A stretch of DNA of 64,000 nt from Campylobacter ureolyticus ACS-301-V-Sch3b (GCF_000413435.1 NZ_KE340326.1:551216-615215); one strand, 5' to 3'. Positions 30,766-40,654 are shown, counted from the first letter of the stretch. Made by a program: numbers and translations. Notes: a model not told the origin generated them from the letters alone.

Positions 30766-32049
30766 TTAAAGTTGATTTTCAACTCGCTCTAAGATAAAAC
30801 CACTCCACCAAGAAGCGATCTCTTTGAGTTCCTTTAGCATCATAGCTCCTGAGCTATATGCTAGTGAGATTTGATTTCCAACCCTATGATCTAAAAATAG
30901 CTCTCTTGCTTCAAAGCTAAATTTAGAGGCTTTTTCATTTTTAATAATTGTGCTATATGTTTTTCTAAAGCCATGAGATCTTTGATAGTTTAAGTCTTTA
31001 TTAAATCCCATCTCTCTTAATTTTTCATTTATAGTATTTGCTGCGATGTGTTTTGGTTTTGAGTTTTCAGATTCTGAATTTTCAGATTCTGAGTTTTTAA
31101 GGCTTGGAAATACATAATCTCCAAAAAGTCCAAAGTCTTTACAAAGTTTTTCTTGATTTTTAAGAATTTTAATAACCTCATCACTAAGTGGTAAGACAAA
31201 ATCGTTTAAATTTACATTATTTACTTTCATCTCATCTCTTGGTATGATTAGCAGTTTTTCATTAAAATCAACATAGTTCCATTTTAAAGATATAGCATTT
31301 TTTGATCTAAGTGGGATGTGAAGCATAAATTTTAGAATATTTTTTGTAGTTAAATTACTATTTTTATAAATAGCTTTACATAAATTTGTAAAGTATGGCT
31401 CTGTTGTTATAGCTTGGAAATTTACAGTCACTGGTCTTTTTACGATATCGTTCATTTCTATACTAGAAACAACATTTGCTTCTATATAACCCAAAGATAA
31501 AGCATATCTAAAAATTCGATTTAGTAATCCGTGTAATCTACGTGCCCACACAGGGCTAGATTTTGCTCTTTTTAATATCAGTGTAGATATGTCTTTCTTC
31601 CCAATAGAACTCATAGGTTTGTTTCCTATCGCATAAAGCACCCATTCTTCTATTTCTTTTTTGTATCTATTAGCTGTTGACGCATCGATATTTTTGCCTA
31701 CTTCCCATTTTTCATTGACAAATTCATTGTAAATTTTTTCAAAAGTGTTGTTAAGCTCTTCTTTTATAAGAGATGCTTCATTATCCAAATAAGTTTTTAT
31801 GTCATCTATGCCGTTTTGTCTAAGAGCATTAAACTCAGTAACTTTTTGTCTTGCATCAGCCAAAGTTACCTCGTCATATTTACCAATAACAATTTTTCTT
31901 TGCTTATTGTCAGAGTTTCTATAAATATAGTAAAATTTCTTTGATCCTGTTGGATAAACTCTAATGTAGAGATTGTTGCTTAATCTTTCAGAATACTCCT
32001 TATCCTTGGATTTCAGTTTTTTTATATAAATATCTGGTCTATCTTTCAT
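30766..32049 (-). CDS. tyrosine-type integrase (P4-like, DUF4102 arm domain)
   Basis: This 427-residue site-specific recombinase integrates the island into the tRNA-CAU gene. The N-terminal arm-binding domain (about 1-95; FYYIYRNSDNKQRKIVIGKY, then VTLADARQKV) is typical of P4-type integrases. Catalytic residues are Arg248 (PLRSKN), His359 and Arg362 (HGFRKT), His388 (LDHRVG) and Tyr398 (LAYSSG). A linker at about 319-333 repeats ENSES, encoded by two 15-bp repeats (31064-31093). ATG 32049 is chosen over a GTG three codons earlier because AAAGGAGGTG is then spaced correctly. It lies about 215 bp from the att tRNA. Confidence 0.93.
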   Translation of the reverse strand: MKDRPDIYIKKLKSKDKEYSERLSNNLYIRVYPTGSKKFYYIYRNSDNKQRKIVIGKYDEVTLADARQKVTEFNALRQNGIDDIKTYLDNEASLIKEELNNTFEKIYNEFVNEKWEVGKNIDASTANRYKKEIEEWVLYAIGNKPMSSIGKKDISTLILKRAKSSPVWARRLHGLLNRIFRYALSLGYIEANVVSSIEMNDIVKRPVTVNFQAITTEPYFTNLCKAIYKNSNLTTKNILKFMLHIPLRSKNAISLKWNYVDFNEKLLIIPRDEMKVNNVNLNDFVLPLSDEVIKILKNQEKLCKDFGLFGDYVFPSLKNSESENSESENSKPKHIAANTINEKLREMGFNKDLNYQRSHGFRKTYSTIIKNEKASKFSFEARELFLDHRVGNQISLAYSSGAMMLKELKEIASWWSGFILERVENQL

Positions 32050-32122
32050 GCTAAGCACCTCCTTTGTTTGAATGTGTAGTTAAAAAGTTACCGGTTTTAT
32101 TATTTTATAGGAAATTATATTT

Positions 32123-32144
32123 TAGGTAACTTTTTTGGTAACTA
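32123..32144. repeat. 22-bp island-end repeat, right (putative arm site)
   Basis: This is identical to 12288-12309 except for one base. It lies between the integrase start and the att core, 120 bp inside the element. A further half-site, AAAAAGTTACC, lies in inverted orientation at about 32083-32093. Confidence 0.65.
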
Positions 32145-32264
32145 AATTTCATTAATTAAGTTAAATAATTTTAAACTAATACTGCTTAATATTTTCTTAA
32201 AATACCTAAAAATCGTGGTTAATAAAGTAGAAATGAATTGATATGAATGTTTAAGAATAAGAAA

Positions 32265-32277
32265 TGGTGGGTTCACT
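32265..32277. repeat. att direct repeat, right (tRNA 3' end)
   Basis: These 13 bases are the tRNA 3' terminus (acceptor strand plus CCA) on the minus strand, identical to 12199-12211. Confidence 0.85.
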
Positions 32278-32341
32278 AGGACTCGAACCTAGGACCATCC
32301 GGTTATGAGCCGGATGCTCTAACCAACTGAGCTATGAACCC
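32265..32341 (-). tRNA. tRNA-Met (CAU anticodon)
   Basis: A 77-nt cloverleaf: acceptor GGGTTCA/TGAACCC, D-arm GCTC, anticodon stem CCGG with loop CTCATAA (CAT), T-arm CTAGGTTCGAGTCCTAG and CCA. The CAU anticodon also occurs in tRNA-Ile2 with lysidine; elongator Met is more likely but not proved. It is the integration site of the island and remains intact. Confidence 0.9.
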
Positions 32342-32523
32342 ACTTGTAAAATAAAGAATTGTAATTATACACAATTAAAACTTTAATTTTCCTAAAATTT
32401 CGTATTTATTTAAAATTATCATCATAGCAGCCAAAAAATTTAAAAATTGCAATATCTTAAAATGCTAAGAAAGTATAAATTTCAAATTTGATATAATAAA
32501 ACATATCTGAATTTAGGAATTTT

Positions 32524-33720
32524 ATGAACTTAGCACTTGATTTTAGGCCAAAAAACATAGATGAAATTTGCGGACAAAAACATATAATAGCCAAAGATAA
32601 AGCTCTTTATGCTTTGATAAAATCTGGTAAAATTCCGCATATTATGTTGTTTGGACCAGCAGGAAGTGGAAAAACAACTCTTGCAAAAGTTATAGCAAAT
32701 GAGCTTGATACAAGTTTTTATGAACTTGATGGAAGTAGTTTAAAAGTTGAAGATATTAGAAAAATATTAAATTTGCATAAAAACTCACTTATTAAACCAA
32801 TTATTTTTATAGATGAGGTTCATCGCCTTTCTAAAACACAGCAAGAAATCTTGCTTATACCAATGGAAAACAGTGAAGCAACAATAATTGGTGCCAGTAC
32901 AGAAAACCCATACTTTGTGCTAAGCAGTGGAATTAGATCTAGGTCTATGCTTTTTGAATTTAAACCCCTAACAAGTAGTGATTTAGATGAACTTTTGCAA
33001 AGAGTGCAAAATAAACTTAAATTTAGTATTGAAAATGATGCAAAAACTTATCTCTTAAACTCAAGTGGAGGAGATGCAAGAGCAATGCTTAATTTGCTTG
33101 ATTTTGCGTTAGAAATTTCAAAAAATATCACCTTAAAAACATTAAAAGAGTTAAGAGCTTTTCCATTAAAAGATGGCGTTAGTAGTGATGATACGCACTA
33201 TAATCTAGCAAGTGCTTTGATAAAAAGCTTAAGGGGGAGTGATATTGATGCTAGTATTTACTATCTTGCAAGGCTTATTGATGGTGGTGAAAGTGCTGAT
33301 TTTATCGCAAGACGCCTTGTTATTTTTGCAAGTGAAGATATATCAAATGCAAATCCAAGTGCATTAAATTTGGCCACAAATACGCTTTTAGCTGTTTCAA
33401 AGATAGGATATCCTGAGGCTAGGATAATTTTATCTCAATGTGTTGTATATTTGGCTAGTTCTCCAAAGTCAAACTCAAGCTATAAAGCGATAAATGAAGC
33501 TTTAAAATATATTAAAAACAACCCCAAATTAAATGTTCCAAGATATCTTATAAACACAGATCCAGCTATAAAGAACTATCTATATCCGCATGATTTTGGT
33601 GGATTTGTGGAGCAAGACTATCTAGAAATTCCACTTAAATTTTACTTCGCAAATGACATTGGTTTTGAAAAAACTCTAAATTTGTGGCATAAAAAAGTTA
33701 CGAAAAAATTAAATGATTAA
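32524..33720 (+). CDS. rarA: replication-associated recombination protein A (RarA/MgsA AAA ATPase)
   Basis: This 398-residue clamp-loader-like AAA ATPase acts at stalled replication forks. It has RPKNIDEICGQKHII at the start, Walker A GPAGSGKTT at about 43-51, Walker B IIFIDEVHRLSKTQQE near 97-112, GASTENPYF as sensor 1, and the C-terminal RarA tetramerisation region (SLRGSDIDASIYYLARLIDG, ASSPKSNSSYKAINEAL). Length is a little short of the E. coli protein (447). It is the first gene right of the island and appears to have its own promoter. Confidence 0.93.
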   Translation: MNLALDFRPKNIDEICGQKHIIAKDKALYALIKSGKIPHIMLFGPAGSGKTTLAKVIANELDTSFYELDGSSLKVEDIRKILNLHKNSLIKPIIFIDEVHRLSKTQQEILLIPMENSEATIIGASTENPYFVLSSGIRSRSMLFEFKPLTSSDLDELLQRVQNKLKFSIENDAKTYLLNSSGGDARAMLNLLDFALEISKNITLKTLKELRAFPLKDGVSSDDTHYNLASALIKSLRGSDIDASIYYLARLIDGGESADFIARRLVIFASEDISNANPSALNLATNTLLAVSKIGYPEARIILSQCVVYLASSPKSNSSYKAINEALKYIKNNPKLNVPRYLINTDPAIKNYLYPHDFGGFVEQDYLEIPLKFYFANDIGFEKTLNLWHKKVTKKLND

Positions 33721-33754
33721 CAAAAGGTAAAAATGTAGGAGTTTAAATAACAAC

Positions 33755-33788
33755 TTTAAGTTAAACTTAAATCATAATAAGCTAGAAT
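33755..33788 (+). promoter_or_regulatory. palindrome and -10-like box upstream of thrS
   Basis: A 17-bp palindrome TTTAAGTT-A-AACTTAAA (33755-33771) is followed by TAGAAT (33783-33788), a plausible sigma-70 -10 box, about 55 bp before the thrS start. Regulation is inferred only. Confidence 0.4.
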
Positions 33789-33844
33789 AATAGTTGTTCT
33801 TTTATCGTAAAAAAGACAAATCGGTAAATTTAAAAGGAAGAAAA

Positions 33845-35668
33845 ATGAGCGATATTATCGCATATAAATTAAATGGAAATATTATAGACACTCTTAGTGT
33901 GGATGAAAACGAAAAAGGCTTAGAGCCAATATATTTTGACAACTCAACAGAAGCATTAGAGGTTATTAGACACTCCTGTGCTCATCTTATGGCAGAAGCC
34001 ATTTTAGAGCTTTATCCAGATGCAAAATTTTTTGTAGGACCAGCTATTGAAGATGGATTTTACTATGATTTTAGAGCTTTTAAAGAAGATGGTAGCAAAA
34101 TTGGTGAAGCTGATTTAAAAGAAATAGAAAAAAAGATGAAAAGCCTTATCGAAAAAAAGGCTGATTTTATAAAAACAAACTCAACAAAAACTGAGGTTAG
34201 CGCTAAATTTAAAGGTGATGATTTAAAACAAGAAGTTTTAAAAAGAATACCTGATGGCGTTGTAAGTATTTATTCACAAGGCAAATTTGAAGATATTTGT
34301 AGAGGACCACATGTTCCAAATACAAAATATTTAAGATTTTTTAAACTAACCAGAGTTGCTGGTGCATATTTGGGTGGTGATGAAAAACGTGAAATGCTTA
34401 CAAGAATTTATGGGGTTGCATTTGCCGATAAAGAAAGCTTAAATGAGCATTTAAAAATGCTTGAAGAAGCAAAAAAGAGAGATCATAGAAAACTTGGCAA
34501 TGAAATGAAGCTTTTCACATTCGATGAAGAGGTTGGAGCTGGGCTTGCTATATGGCTTCCAAATGGTGCAAGAATGCGCTCAAAACTTGAAAAAGCTTTG
34601 TTTAAAATTCATAGAGATAGGGGCTATGAGCCAGTTAGAGGACCAGAAATTTTAAAAGCTGATGCTTGGAAAACCTCAGGTCATTACGATAACTATAGAG
34701 AAAATATGTATTTTACTAAAATTGATGAACAAGAATATGGGATAAAGCCTATGAATTGCGTAGGACATATCAAAGTTTATCAAAGTGAAATTAGGTCTTA
34801 TCGTGATTTACCACTTAAATTTTTTGAATACGGAGTAGTTCATAGGCATGAAAAAAGTGGCGTTATGCATGGACTTTTTAGAGTTAGAGAATTTACTCAA
34901 GATGATGCTCATATATTTTGTGCTCCAAATCAAATAAAAGAAAATGTGCTTGAAATTTTAAATTTTGTTGAAAATATAATGAAAACTTTCAATTTTGATT
35001 ATGAAATGGAAATCTCAACTAGGCCAGATAAGGCAATAGGTGATGAAAAAGTATGGGAAGTAGCAACAAACGCATTAAAAGAAGCACTTGATGAAAATGG
35101 CTATAAATACGGCATAGATGAAGGTGGTGGTGCATTTTATGGACCAAAAATTGATATTAAAATAACCGATGCTTTAAAAAGAAAATGGCAGTGCGGAACA
35201 ATTCAAGTTGATTTTAATTTGCCTGAAAGATTTGATTTAGCATATATTGATGAAAATAATGAAAAAAAGCGCCCTGTAATGCTTCATAGGGCAATTTTAG
35301 GAAGCTTTGAAAGATTTATAGGAATTTTAATTGAGCATACTGCAGGTGAGCTTCCATTTTTTATAGCACCAACTGGCGTGGCAATAGTTCCTATAAGTGA
35401 TAAGCATTTTGATTATGCGAAAAAAATAGCTTTAGAGCTTAGAAAACTTGAAGTTGATAGTGAAATTTTAAGTAAAAATGAAACTTTAAATAAAAGAATA
35501 AGAACAGCTGAGAAGGCTCACATTCCTTATATTTTAGTAATAGGCGATGAAGAAGTTGAAAAAAATAGTGTTGCTCTTAGAGATAGAAGAGCTAGAACTC
35601 AAAGCAATTTAAGCTTTGATGAGTTTATTAAATTTATAAAGGAAAAACTTGATGAGGTGCACTTTTGA
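33845..35668 (+). CDS. thrS: threonyl-tRNA synthetase
   Basis: This 607-residue class II synthetase charges tRNA-Thr. The editing domain carries [11 protein letters not shown] near residue 40, with CRGPHVP further on. The catalytic core shows motif 2 ([20 protein letters not shown]), the zinc-binding MNCVGH, and motif 3 ([13 protein letters not shown]). The anticodon-binding end includes [13 protein letters not shown]. It lacks most of the N-terminal TGS region, as other epsilonproteobacterial versions do. ATG 33845 follows AAAAGGAAGAAAA; an upstream in-frame start adds an unrelated peptide. The stop overlaps infC. Confidence 0.96.
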   Translation: MSDIIAYKLNGNIIDTLSVDENEKGLEPIYFDNSTEALEVIRHSCAHLMAEAILELYPDAKFFVGPAIEDGFYYDFRAFKEDGSKIGEADLKEIEKKMKSLIEKKADFIKTNSTKTEVSAKFKGDDLKQEVLKRIPDGVVSIYSQGKFEDICRGPHVPNTKYLRFFKLTRVAGAYLGGDEKREMLTRIYGVAFADKESLNEHLKMLEEAKKRDHRKLGNEMKLFTFDEEVGAGLAIWLPNGARMRSKLEKALFKIHRDRGYEPVRGPEILKADAWKTSGHYDNYRENMYFTKIDEQEYGIKPMNCVGHIKVYQSEIRSYRDLPLKFFEYGVVHRHEKSGVMHGLFRVREFTQDDAHIFCAPNQIKENVLEILNFVENIMKTFNFDYEMEISTRPDKAIGDEKVWEVATNALKEALDENGYKYGIDEGGGAFYGPKIDIKITDALKRKWQCGTIQVDFNLPERFDLAYIDENNEKKRPVMLHRAILGSFERFIGILIEHTAGELPFFIAPTGVAIVPISDKHFDYAKKIALELRKLEVDSEILSKNETLNKRIRTAEKAHIPYILVIGDEEVEKNSVALRDRRARTQSNLSFDEFIKFIKEKLDEVHF

Positions 35669-36180
35669 GTAAGGAAAAGATGGTTTATCTAAATGAGGAT
35701 ATTCGTGCAAAAGAGGTTAGATGTGTTGGAGATGATGGCGAGAATTACGGAGTCATATCAAAAGATGAGGCTTTAGACTTAGCAAACAAACAAGGTCTCG
35801 ATTTAGTGCTAATAGCTCCTGATGCAAAACCGCCAGTTTGTAAGATTATGGATTATGGTAAATTTAGATACCAGCAAGAAAAAAAGCAAAAAGAAGCTAA
35901 GAAAAGGCAAAAAGTTATTGAGATTAAAGAGATAAAACTATCGGCTAAAATAGCACAAAATGATATAAACTATAAGATAAAGCACGCTATGAACTTTTTA
36001 GAGGGTGGAAAGCATGTTAGATTTCGCGTATTTTTAAAAGGACGAGAGATGGCAAACCCTGAAGTTGGTGTTGAGCTTTTAAACGATGTTTACAACTCAA
36101 TAAGCGATGTTTGTGATAAAGACAGCGAGCCAAAATTTGAAGGAAGATACGTAAATATGCTTGTTGTTCCTAAAAAATAA
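35665..36180 (+). CDS. infC: translation initiation factor IF-3
   Basis: This 171-residue factor prevents early joining of ribosomal subunits and checks the start codon. The N-domain ([20 protein letters not shown]) and C-domain ([35 protein letters not shown]) match the family. The start is TTG at 35665, overlapping the thrS stop as TTGA, with GAGGTG just upstream. The SKEK... beginning is the one expected for Campylobacter IF-3. Rare start codons on infC are known to allow IF-3 autoregulation in E. coli (AUU); TTG here may do the same. Confidence 0.94.
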   Translation: MSKEKMVYLNEDIRAKEVRCVGDDGENYGVISKDEALDLANKQGLDLVLIAPDAKPPVCKIMDYGKFRYQQEKKQKEAKKRQKVIEIKEIKLSAKIAQNDINYKIKHAMNFLEGGKHVRFRVFLKGREMANPEVGVELLNDVYNSISDVCDKDSEPKFEGRYVNMLVVPKK

Positions 36181-36204
36181 GCCTTTAAAAAAGGCTTATT
36201 TTTA
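36176..36204 (+). terminator. Rho-independent terminator after infC
   Basis: AATAAGCCTTT (36176-36186) pairs with AAGGCTTATT (36191-36200) and runs into a T tract. It ends thrS-infC. Confidence 0.85.
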
Positions 36205-36361
36205 TCTTTACACAATAAATAATATGATGCTAAAAGCTACTTTATATTGTTTATTTTTTTAGGGTTTGGTATATGTTTTTATAAAAATATGATTATTATT
36301 AATTGTATGGAATTTCTTAGAGTATTTTAATTTTTAAATATTTTGATAAGTTGGGATTAAA

Positions 36362-36436
36362 TGGTGACCCCTACGAGAATTGAACTCGTGTTACCGCCGT
36401 GAAAGGGCGATGTCCTAACCGCTAGACGAAGGGGCC
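36362..36436 (-). tRNA. tRNA-Glu (TTC)
   Basis: A 75-nt cloverleaf with acceptor GGCCCCT/AGGGGTC, anticodon loop CTTTCAC (TTC), T-loop TTCAATT and CCA. Confidence 0.96.
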
Positions 36437-36495
36437 ACGCTTTAAAATAAATGAAATATGATTATACTTTAGTTTAACTTAAAGGCTACTTAAAA

Positions 36496-36960
36496 ATGAA
36501 TAAAATTTTAAAAATATTTTTTCTAATTTACATTATTGTGTTTGGTGGATGTGTCACAAAAAATTTCATTAAACAAAACGGCGTTTTTTTTACTATGGTT
36601 AGTCCAGATTTTAAATTTAGCGATGCAGGTTTTATCAAAACTAGCAATAAATCGACTGAGTTTCAAATTTACAGCAGTGGTGTTAATATATTAAAAATTA
36701 ATATAAAAGATAAAATTTGTTATAACGGCGTTTGTAAAGATGAGATAGAATTTAACAAAAGTTTTTTAAAAATGCCGTATTATAAAGGCTTTTTTGCTGA
36801 AATTTTAGGCAAAAAACCTATTTATAATGGAAGAGATTTGGTTAAAACAGATTGTGGATTTGATCAAAATTTAAGTAATATAACTTATCAAATTTGTGAT
36901 AATAAAGTCTATTTTAAAAACCAAAAAGGCGTAAAAATAGTAATTAAGGAGATTAATTGA
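36496..36960 (+). CDS. lipoprotein of unknown function
   Basis: This 154-residue protein has a lipoprotein signal with FGGC (Cys19). The mature part is beta-rich and short, with two pairs of Cys ([19 protein letters not shown]...QICDNK) that could form disulfides. No domain is recognised. It overlaps the TTG start of nfo by 4 nt, so the two are translationally coupled. ATG 36496 follows GGCTACTTAAAA, a weak ribosome site. Confidence 0.75.
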   Translation: MNKILKIFFLIYIIVFGGCVTKNFIKQNGVFFTMVSPDFKFSDAGFIKTSNKSTEFQIYSSGVNILKINIKDKICYNGVCKDEIEFNKSFLKMPYYKGFFAEILGKKPIYNGRDLVKTDCGFDQNLSNITYQICDNKVYFKNQKGVKIVIKEIN

Positions 36961-37796
36961 AAAAAATAGGAGCTCACGTAAGTGCAGCTGGTGGAGTAGA
37001 AAATGCACCTTTAAATGCTCTTACTATAGGAGCTGATGCCTTTGCCTTATTTGTAAAAAATCAAAGACAATGGAGTGCAAAAGCCCTTGAGGTTGAAAGT
37101 ATAAATAAATTTGATGAGAATTTAAAACTTGCAAATATTAAAAAAGAACATATTTTACCACATAATAGCTATCTTATAAATTTGGGTCATCCAGATGCTG
37201 AAAAAAGAAAAAAATCAATTAATGCTTTTATAGATGAGATTAGTAGAGCAAATTTACTTGGATTAAAGATGATAAATTTTCATCCAGGCTCACACTTAAG
37301 AGAAATTTCAGAAAATGAATGTTTAGAAAATATTTCAAATTCTATAAATTTTATTATTGCAAATACAAGCGATGTTAAGCTAGTCATTGAAAATACAGCT
37401 GGGCAGGGTTCAAATTTGGGATATAAGCTCGAACACCTAGCGTATTTAATAGATAAAACACAAAACAAACAAAGAATTGGCGTTTGTATTGATACTTGTC
37501 ATTTCTTTGCTGGCGGGTATGATATTCGTTCAAAAGAAAATTATAAAAAAACAATGAGTGAGTTCGATAGGCTGGTTGGATATAAGTATCTAAGCGGCAT
37601 GCATTTAAATGATAGTAAAAATAGTCTTGGTGTAAAAAAAGATCGTCATGAAAGTATTGGAAAAGGTACTTTGGGGCTTGAGGCATTTGAAAATATCATG
37701 AGAGATGAAAACATAGATGAAATTCCTCTTATTTTAGAGACTATAAATCCTGAAATTTGGGCTGATGAAATAAAACTTTTAAGACAAATGTGCTAA
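36957..37796 (+). CDS. nfo: endonuclease IV (AP endonuclease)
   Basis: This 279-residue Zn-dependent enzyme cuts the backbone 5' of abasic sites in base-excision repair. The TIM-barrel motifs are complete: [64 protein letters not shown] and [10 protein letters not shown] carry the metal ligands. The start is TTG at 36957 after AAGGAG, overlapping the preceding lipoprotein stop. Length is normal. Confidence 0.95.
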   Translation: MKKIGAHVSAAGGVENAPLNALTIGADAFALFVKNQRQWSAKALEVESINKFDENLKLANIKKEHILPHNSYLINLGHPDAEKRKKSINAFIDEISRANLLGLKMINFHPGSHLREISENECLENISNSINFIIANTSDVKLVIENTAGQGSNLGYKLEHLAYLIDKTQNKQRIGVCIDTCHFFAGGYDIRSKENYKKTMSEFDRLVGYKYLSGMHLNDSKNSLGVKKDRHESIGKGTLGLEAFENIMRDENIDEIPLILETINPEIWADEIKLLRQMC

Positions 37797-37827
37797 AATT
37801 TAAATTCAAACAAATAAAAGGAAAAAT

Positions 37828-39537
37828 TTGAAATATTTAATGGATTTTTTGCAAAAACCTGCTTCAAAAACTCAGATTTATTCTTTATTAAAGCTTAATG
37901 AAAATGAGGCAAGGATACTTCAGTTTTTGACAAAAAGCTATATTGAAGGCTCGCCGATAAATAGTGTTTTTAGTGTCTTATCAACTGCCTTTGAGGAAAG
38001 TGGTTATGGTTTTTTAATATATCTTGATGATATAAAAAATTTATTAAATTTAGGATATATCACACAAAATATTAATATATTTTCAAAAAGCAAACAAAAC
38101 ACAAAACTATCACTTTTGCATAGTGAAATCGAATTAAGCGAATATTTTTTGTCTGTTTTAGAGTGTGGCATAACTAAAACAACACTCCCTGAAATAACCA
38201 AATACGATGATGAGCTTAAATATTTAGAAGATCAGTTTTTACTCGTGAATTTATATAAAAAAAAGTTAAATTCACAAAGTAAAGACATAAGAACAAAACT
38301 TGATGAAAAAATAGAAAAACTTACAAATATAATCACTCAAAGAGTAAATTTAACTAAGATAAATTTAAGCGTTGAACAGCTTTTTAAAAAATATTCATTA
38401 AGCCAAGAAGAAAAAATCATATTTTTAGTGCTTTTAAAAGAGGAATATTCAAACGAGGATGAAATATTAAGAGATTCTAATACTCTTATTTCAATGATTA
38501 GCAAAGATGAGATGCACAAGTTAAAAAATAGAACCTTGTTAGAAGAAAATGCAAAATTAATGAGTTTGGGACTGATAGATTATGATGAAATTTTAGGAGC
38601 TACTTCTATAAATAAAAGCTATTTTATTTGTGAAGATGTGCTTTATAGCATAATGCATCCACAAAAAAATGATAAAAAAACAAAAAAAGCAATGCTTGAA
38701 AATATAGTAAAAGAAAGCGAAATTTTTGAGCTTATCGAGCCAAATACTGACATCGATGATGTTGTTTTAAATCCAAAAATTAAAGAAGTTTTAAATTCTA
38801 TTTTAAAACAACTTGATAAAGATGTTATAAATAAACTTAGTAGTTGGGGCATAAAGACAAAAAAAGGAATCGATGCTAAAATTATTTTTTACGGACCTGC
38901 TGGAACTGGCAAAACAATGAGTGCTTTAAGTTTAGCAAAAAGCTTAAAAAAGCAAGTTTTAAGTTTTGATTGTTCAAAAATTTTATCAAAATATGTTGGC
39001 GAAAGCGAGCAAAATGTAAGGAAAATTTTTGATACTTACAAAAGCATTTGTAAAGAGGCGAAAATTGAGCCTGTGCTTTTGCTAAATGAAGCGGACCAGT
39101 TTTTATCAAGTAGAATGGAAAGTGGAACAAGTAGTGCTGATAAAATGCACAATCAAATGCAAAATATTTTTTTAGAGCAAATTGAGAGATTTGAAGGTGT
39201 TTTAATAGCTACAACAAATTTCTTACAAAGCTTAGATAGTGCTTTTTCAAGAAGATTTGATTTCAAAATAGAATTTAAAAAACCAAATTTTAATGAAAGG
39301 CTTATAATTTGGCAAAAAATAATGCCAGAAAATGCAAATTTTGAAGAAAATTTTAGCTTTAATGAGCTTGCTAAATTTGAACTAAGTGGTGCGCAAATAA
39401 CTCTTGTTTTAAAAAATACGGCATTAAAGGTGGCTGTTAGAGACGATGATGTTTTTACCTTGAGAGATTTTATTGATGAGATTAAAAAAGAACAAATTTC
39501 AGCTTTTGATAGCGATAAAAAAGTAGGTTTATTGTAA
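37828..39537 (+). CDS. AAA-family ATPase with N-terminal helical region
   Basis: This 569-residue protein has a helical N-terminal half (about 1-330) of unknown role and a C-terminal AAA domain of the FtsH/Cdc48 group. Walker A is YGPAGTGKT at about 353-361. The pore-like SKYVGESEQNVRKIFD segment follows. Walker B reads VLLLNEADQ at about 412-420, with Asn in place of the usual first Asp. RRFDFKIEF gives the arginine finger region. Substrates are unknown. The start is TTG at 37828 after AAAGGAAAAA; an ATG four codons on is possible. Confidence 0.85.
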   Translation: MKYLMDFLQKPASKTQIYSLLKLNENEARILQFLTKSYIEGSPINSVFSVLSTAFEESGYGFLIYLDDIKNLLNLGYITQNINIFSKSKQNTKLSLLHSEIELSEYFLSVLECGITKTTLPEITKYDDELKYLEDQFLLVNLYKKKLNSQSKDIRTKLDEKIEKLTNIITQRVNLTKINLSVEQLFKKYSLSQEEKIIFLVLLKEEYSNEDEILRDSNTLISMISKDEMHKLKNRTLLEENAKLMSLGLIDYDEILGATSINKSYFICEDVLYSIMHPQKNDKKTKKAMLENIVKESEIFELIEPNTDIDDVVLNPKIKEVLNSILKQLDKDVINKLSSWGIKTKKGIDAKIIFYGPAGTGKTMSALSLAKSLKKQVLSFDCSKILSKYVGESEQNVRKIFDTYKSICKEAKIEPVLLLNEADQFLSSRMESGTSSADKMHNQMQNIFLEQIERFEGVLIATTNFLQSLDSAFSRRFDFKIEFKKPNFNERLIIWQKIMPENANFEENFSFNELAKFELSGAQITLVLKNTALKVAVRDDDVFTLRDFIDEIKKEQISAFDSDKKVGLL

Positions 39538-39585
39538 ATTTAAAAAAATAAATGAAAATAGTAAAATTCGTAAAAAGGAGAAAAT

Positions 39586-40194
39586 ATGGAATATATAGAA
39601 AATATTATGCAAAATAGATATTCATGCAGAAATTTTAAAGATGAAAAGATAAAAGATGGAGTTATAAATGAAATTTTAGACCTTACTCGTCTAACTCCAA
39701 GCTCTTTGGCACTTGAGCCGTGGAAATTTGTAGTTATATCAAAAGATGATGATATTAAAAAAATGGGTGAAATTTGTCTTAACCAGCCACAAGTATCAAG
39801 TTGCTCCCATGTAGTTGTCATAACTGCTAGGACTGATTTGCAAAGCAAAGATGAGTATTTAAAACACATTGTTTATAGCAAAAATAAAGGCGAGGATAAG
39901 GCAATTAAATTTTTAAAAATGGTTTCATCAAAAACTGATTTAATGACTAAGGATGAACTTTTTAATTATGCATCACTTCAGTGCTATATGGCTTTGGCAA
40001 ATTTGGTAAATATTGCTTATTCAAAAAGAGTTAAAAGTTGCATAATAGGCGGATTTGACAAAGAAAAATTAACTAAATTTTTAAATTTACCAAATGAGCT
40101 TAGGCCTTGTATTGTTGTAGCTTTAGGTTTAAGCGATGAAAAAAGTACTCCAAAAATTAGACAAAGTTTAGATGAAGTTGTTGTTTGGAGATAA
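39586..40194 (+). CDS. nitroreductase-family FMN oxidoreductase
   Basis: This 202-residue protein is a homodimeric FMN enzyme of the nitroreductase fold. NRYSCRNFKDEKI at the N-terminus and LTPSSLALEPWKFVVIS carry FMN-binding residues. CMALANLVNIAYSK and IGGFDKEKL fit the rest. The physiological substrate is unknown; relatives reduce nitroaromatics, quinones or flavins with NAD(P)H. The ATG follows AAAGGAGAAAAT. It is preceded by the AAA ATPase gene by 48 bp on the same strand. Confidence 0.88.
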   Translation: MEYIENIMQNRYSCRNFKDEKIKDGVINEILDLTRLTPSSLALEPWKFVVISKDDDIKKMGEICLNQPQVSSCSHVVVITARTDLQSKDEYLKHIVYSKNKGEDKAIKFLKMVSSKTDLMTKDELFNYASLQCYMALANLVNIAYSKRVKSCIIGGFDKEKLTKFLNLPNELRPCIVVALGLSDEKSTPKIRQSLDEVVVWR

Positions 40195-40206
40195 AATAAA
40201 ATTTTT

Positions 40207-40228
40207 CAAGGTACCTTTTGGTACCTTG
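40207..40228 (+). terminator. hairpin after the nitroreductase gene
   Basis: CAAGGTACC (40207-40215) pairs perfectly with GGTACCTTG (40220-40228). The T tract on the plus strand is poor, so it may be bidirectional or only stabilising. Confidence 0.5.
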
Positions 40229-40459
40229 CTTGGTTATTGTAGTAATGAAAATTTTAATATTTTTCTTTCCAAGGATGCTTTAAAATCACTAAAATGTAGA
40301 TATCATATTTTAAAATTTCAAAAAGCATCACATTTTTTATAAATAAGTTTCCTTATAAGTTCATTATTTTATGCTTGGCGCTTTTAATTTGCAGCTAATT
40401 TTTTAGCTTTAAATTTTTTTCTTTAAATTAAAACAATATGGATAATTAAGGATAGGTAG

Positions 40460-40535
40460 TGGTGGCCTCGATTGGACTTGAACCAACGACCACCACCATG
40501 TCAAGGTGGTGCTCTACCAACTGAGCTACGAGACC
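40460..40535 (-). tRNA. tRNA-Val (GAC)
   Basis: A 76-nt cloverleaf with acceptor GGTCTCG/CGAGGCC, anticodon loop TTGACAT (GAC), T-loop TTCAAGT and CCA. Confidence 0.96.
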
Positions 40536-40623
40536 ATAAATTTTAAGCCAAGATTATATCAAGTTATTATAAATTTGAACTTTAAAATCTATCTTTGCTT
40601 ATTTTAACTAAAAAAAATAGTTA

Positions 40624-40654
40624 AAATTTGAGTGTACTGATAACACTCAAATTT
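40624..40654 (-). terminator. terminator of nhaA
   Basis: AAATTTGAGTGT (40624-40635) pairs with ACACTCAAATTT (40643-40654), overlapping the nhaA stop. On the minus strand a T-rich tract follows. Confidence 0.75.

Larger units (their letters stand above)
12199..32277. mobile_element. tRNA-Met-integrated genomic island (about 20 kb)
   Basis: The element is bounded by the direct repeat TGGTGGGTTCACT at 12199-12211 and 32265-32277. The right copy is the 3' end (acceptor stem and CCA) of an intact tRNA-CAU gene. A tyrosine integrase (30766-32049) points away from that tRNA, and an excisionase-like HTH gene lies beyond it. Cargo is unlike the flanking housekeeping genes: an Avs-like STAND protein, AAA ATPases, a traN remnant, Sel1 proteins, lipoproteins and an XRE regulator. 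Several cargo genes are decayed. Excision would rejoin the chromosome at 12198 with the tRNA gene. Confidence 0.88.
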
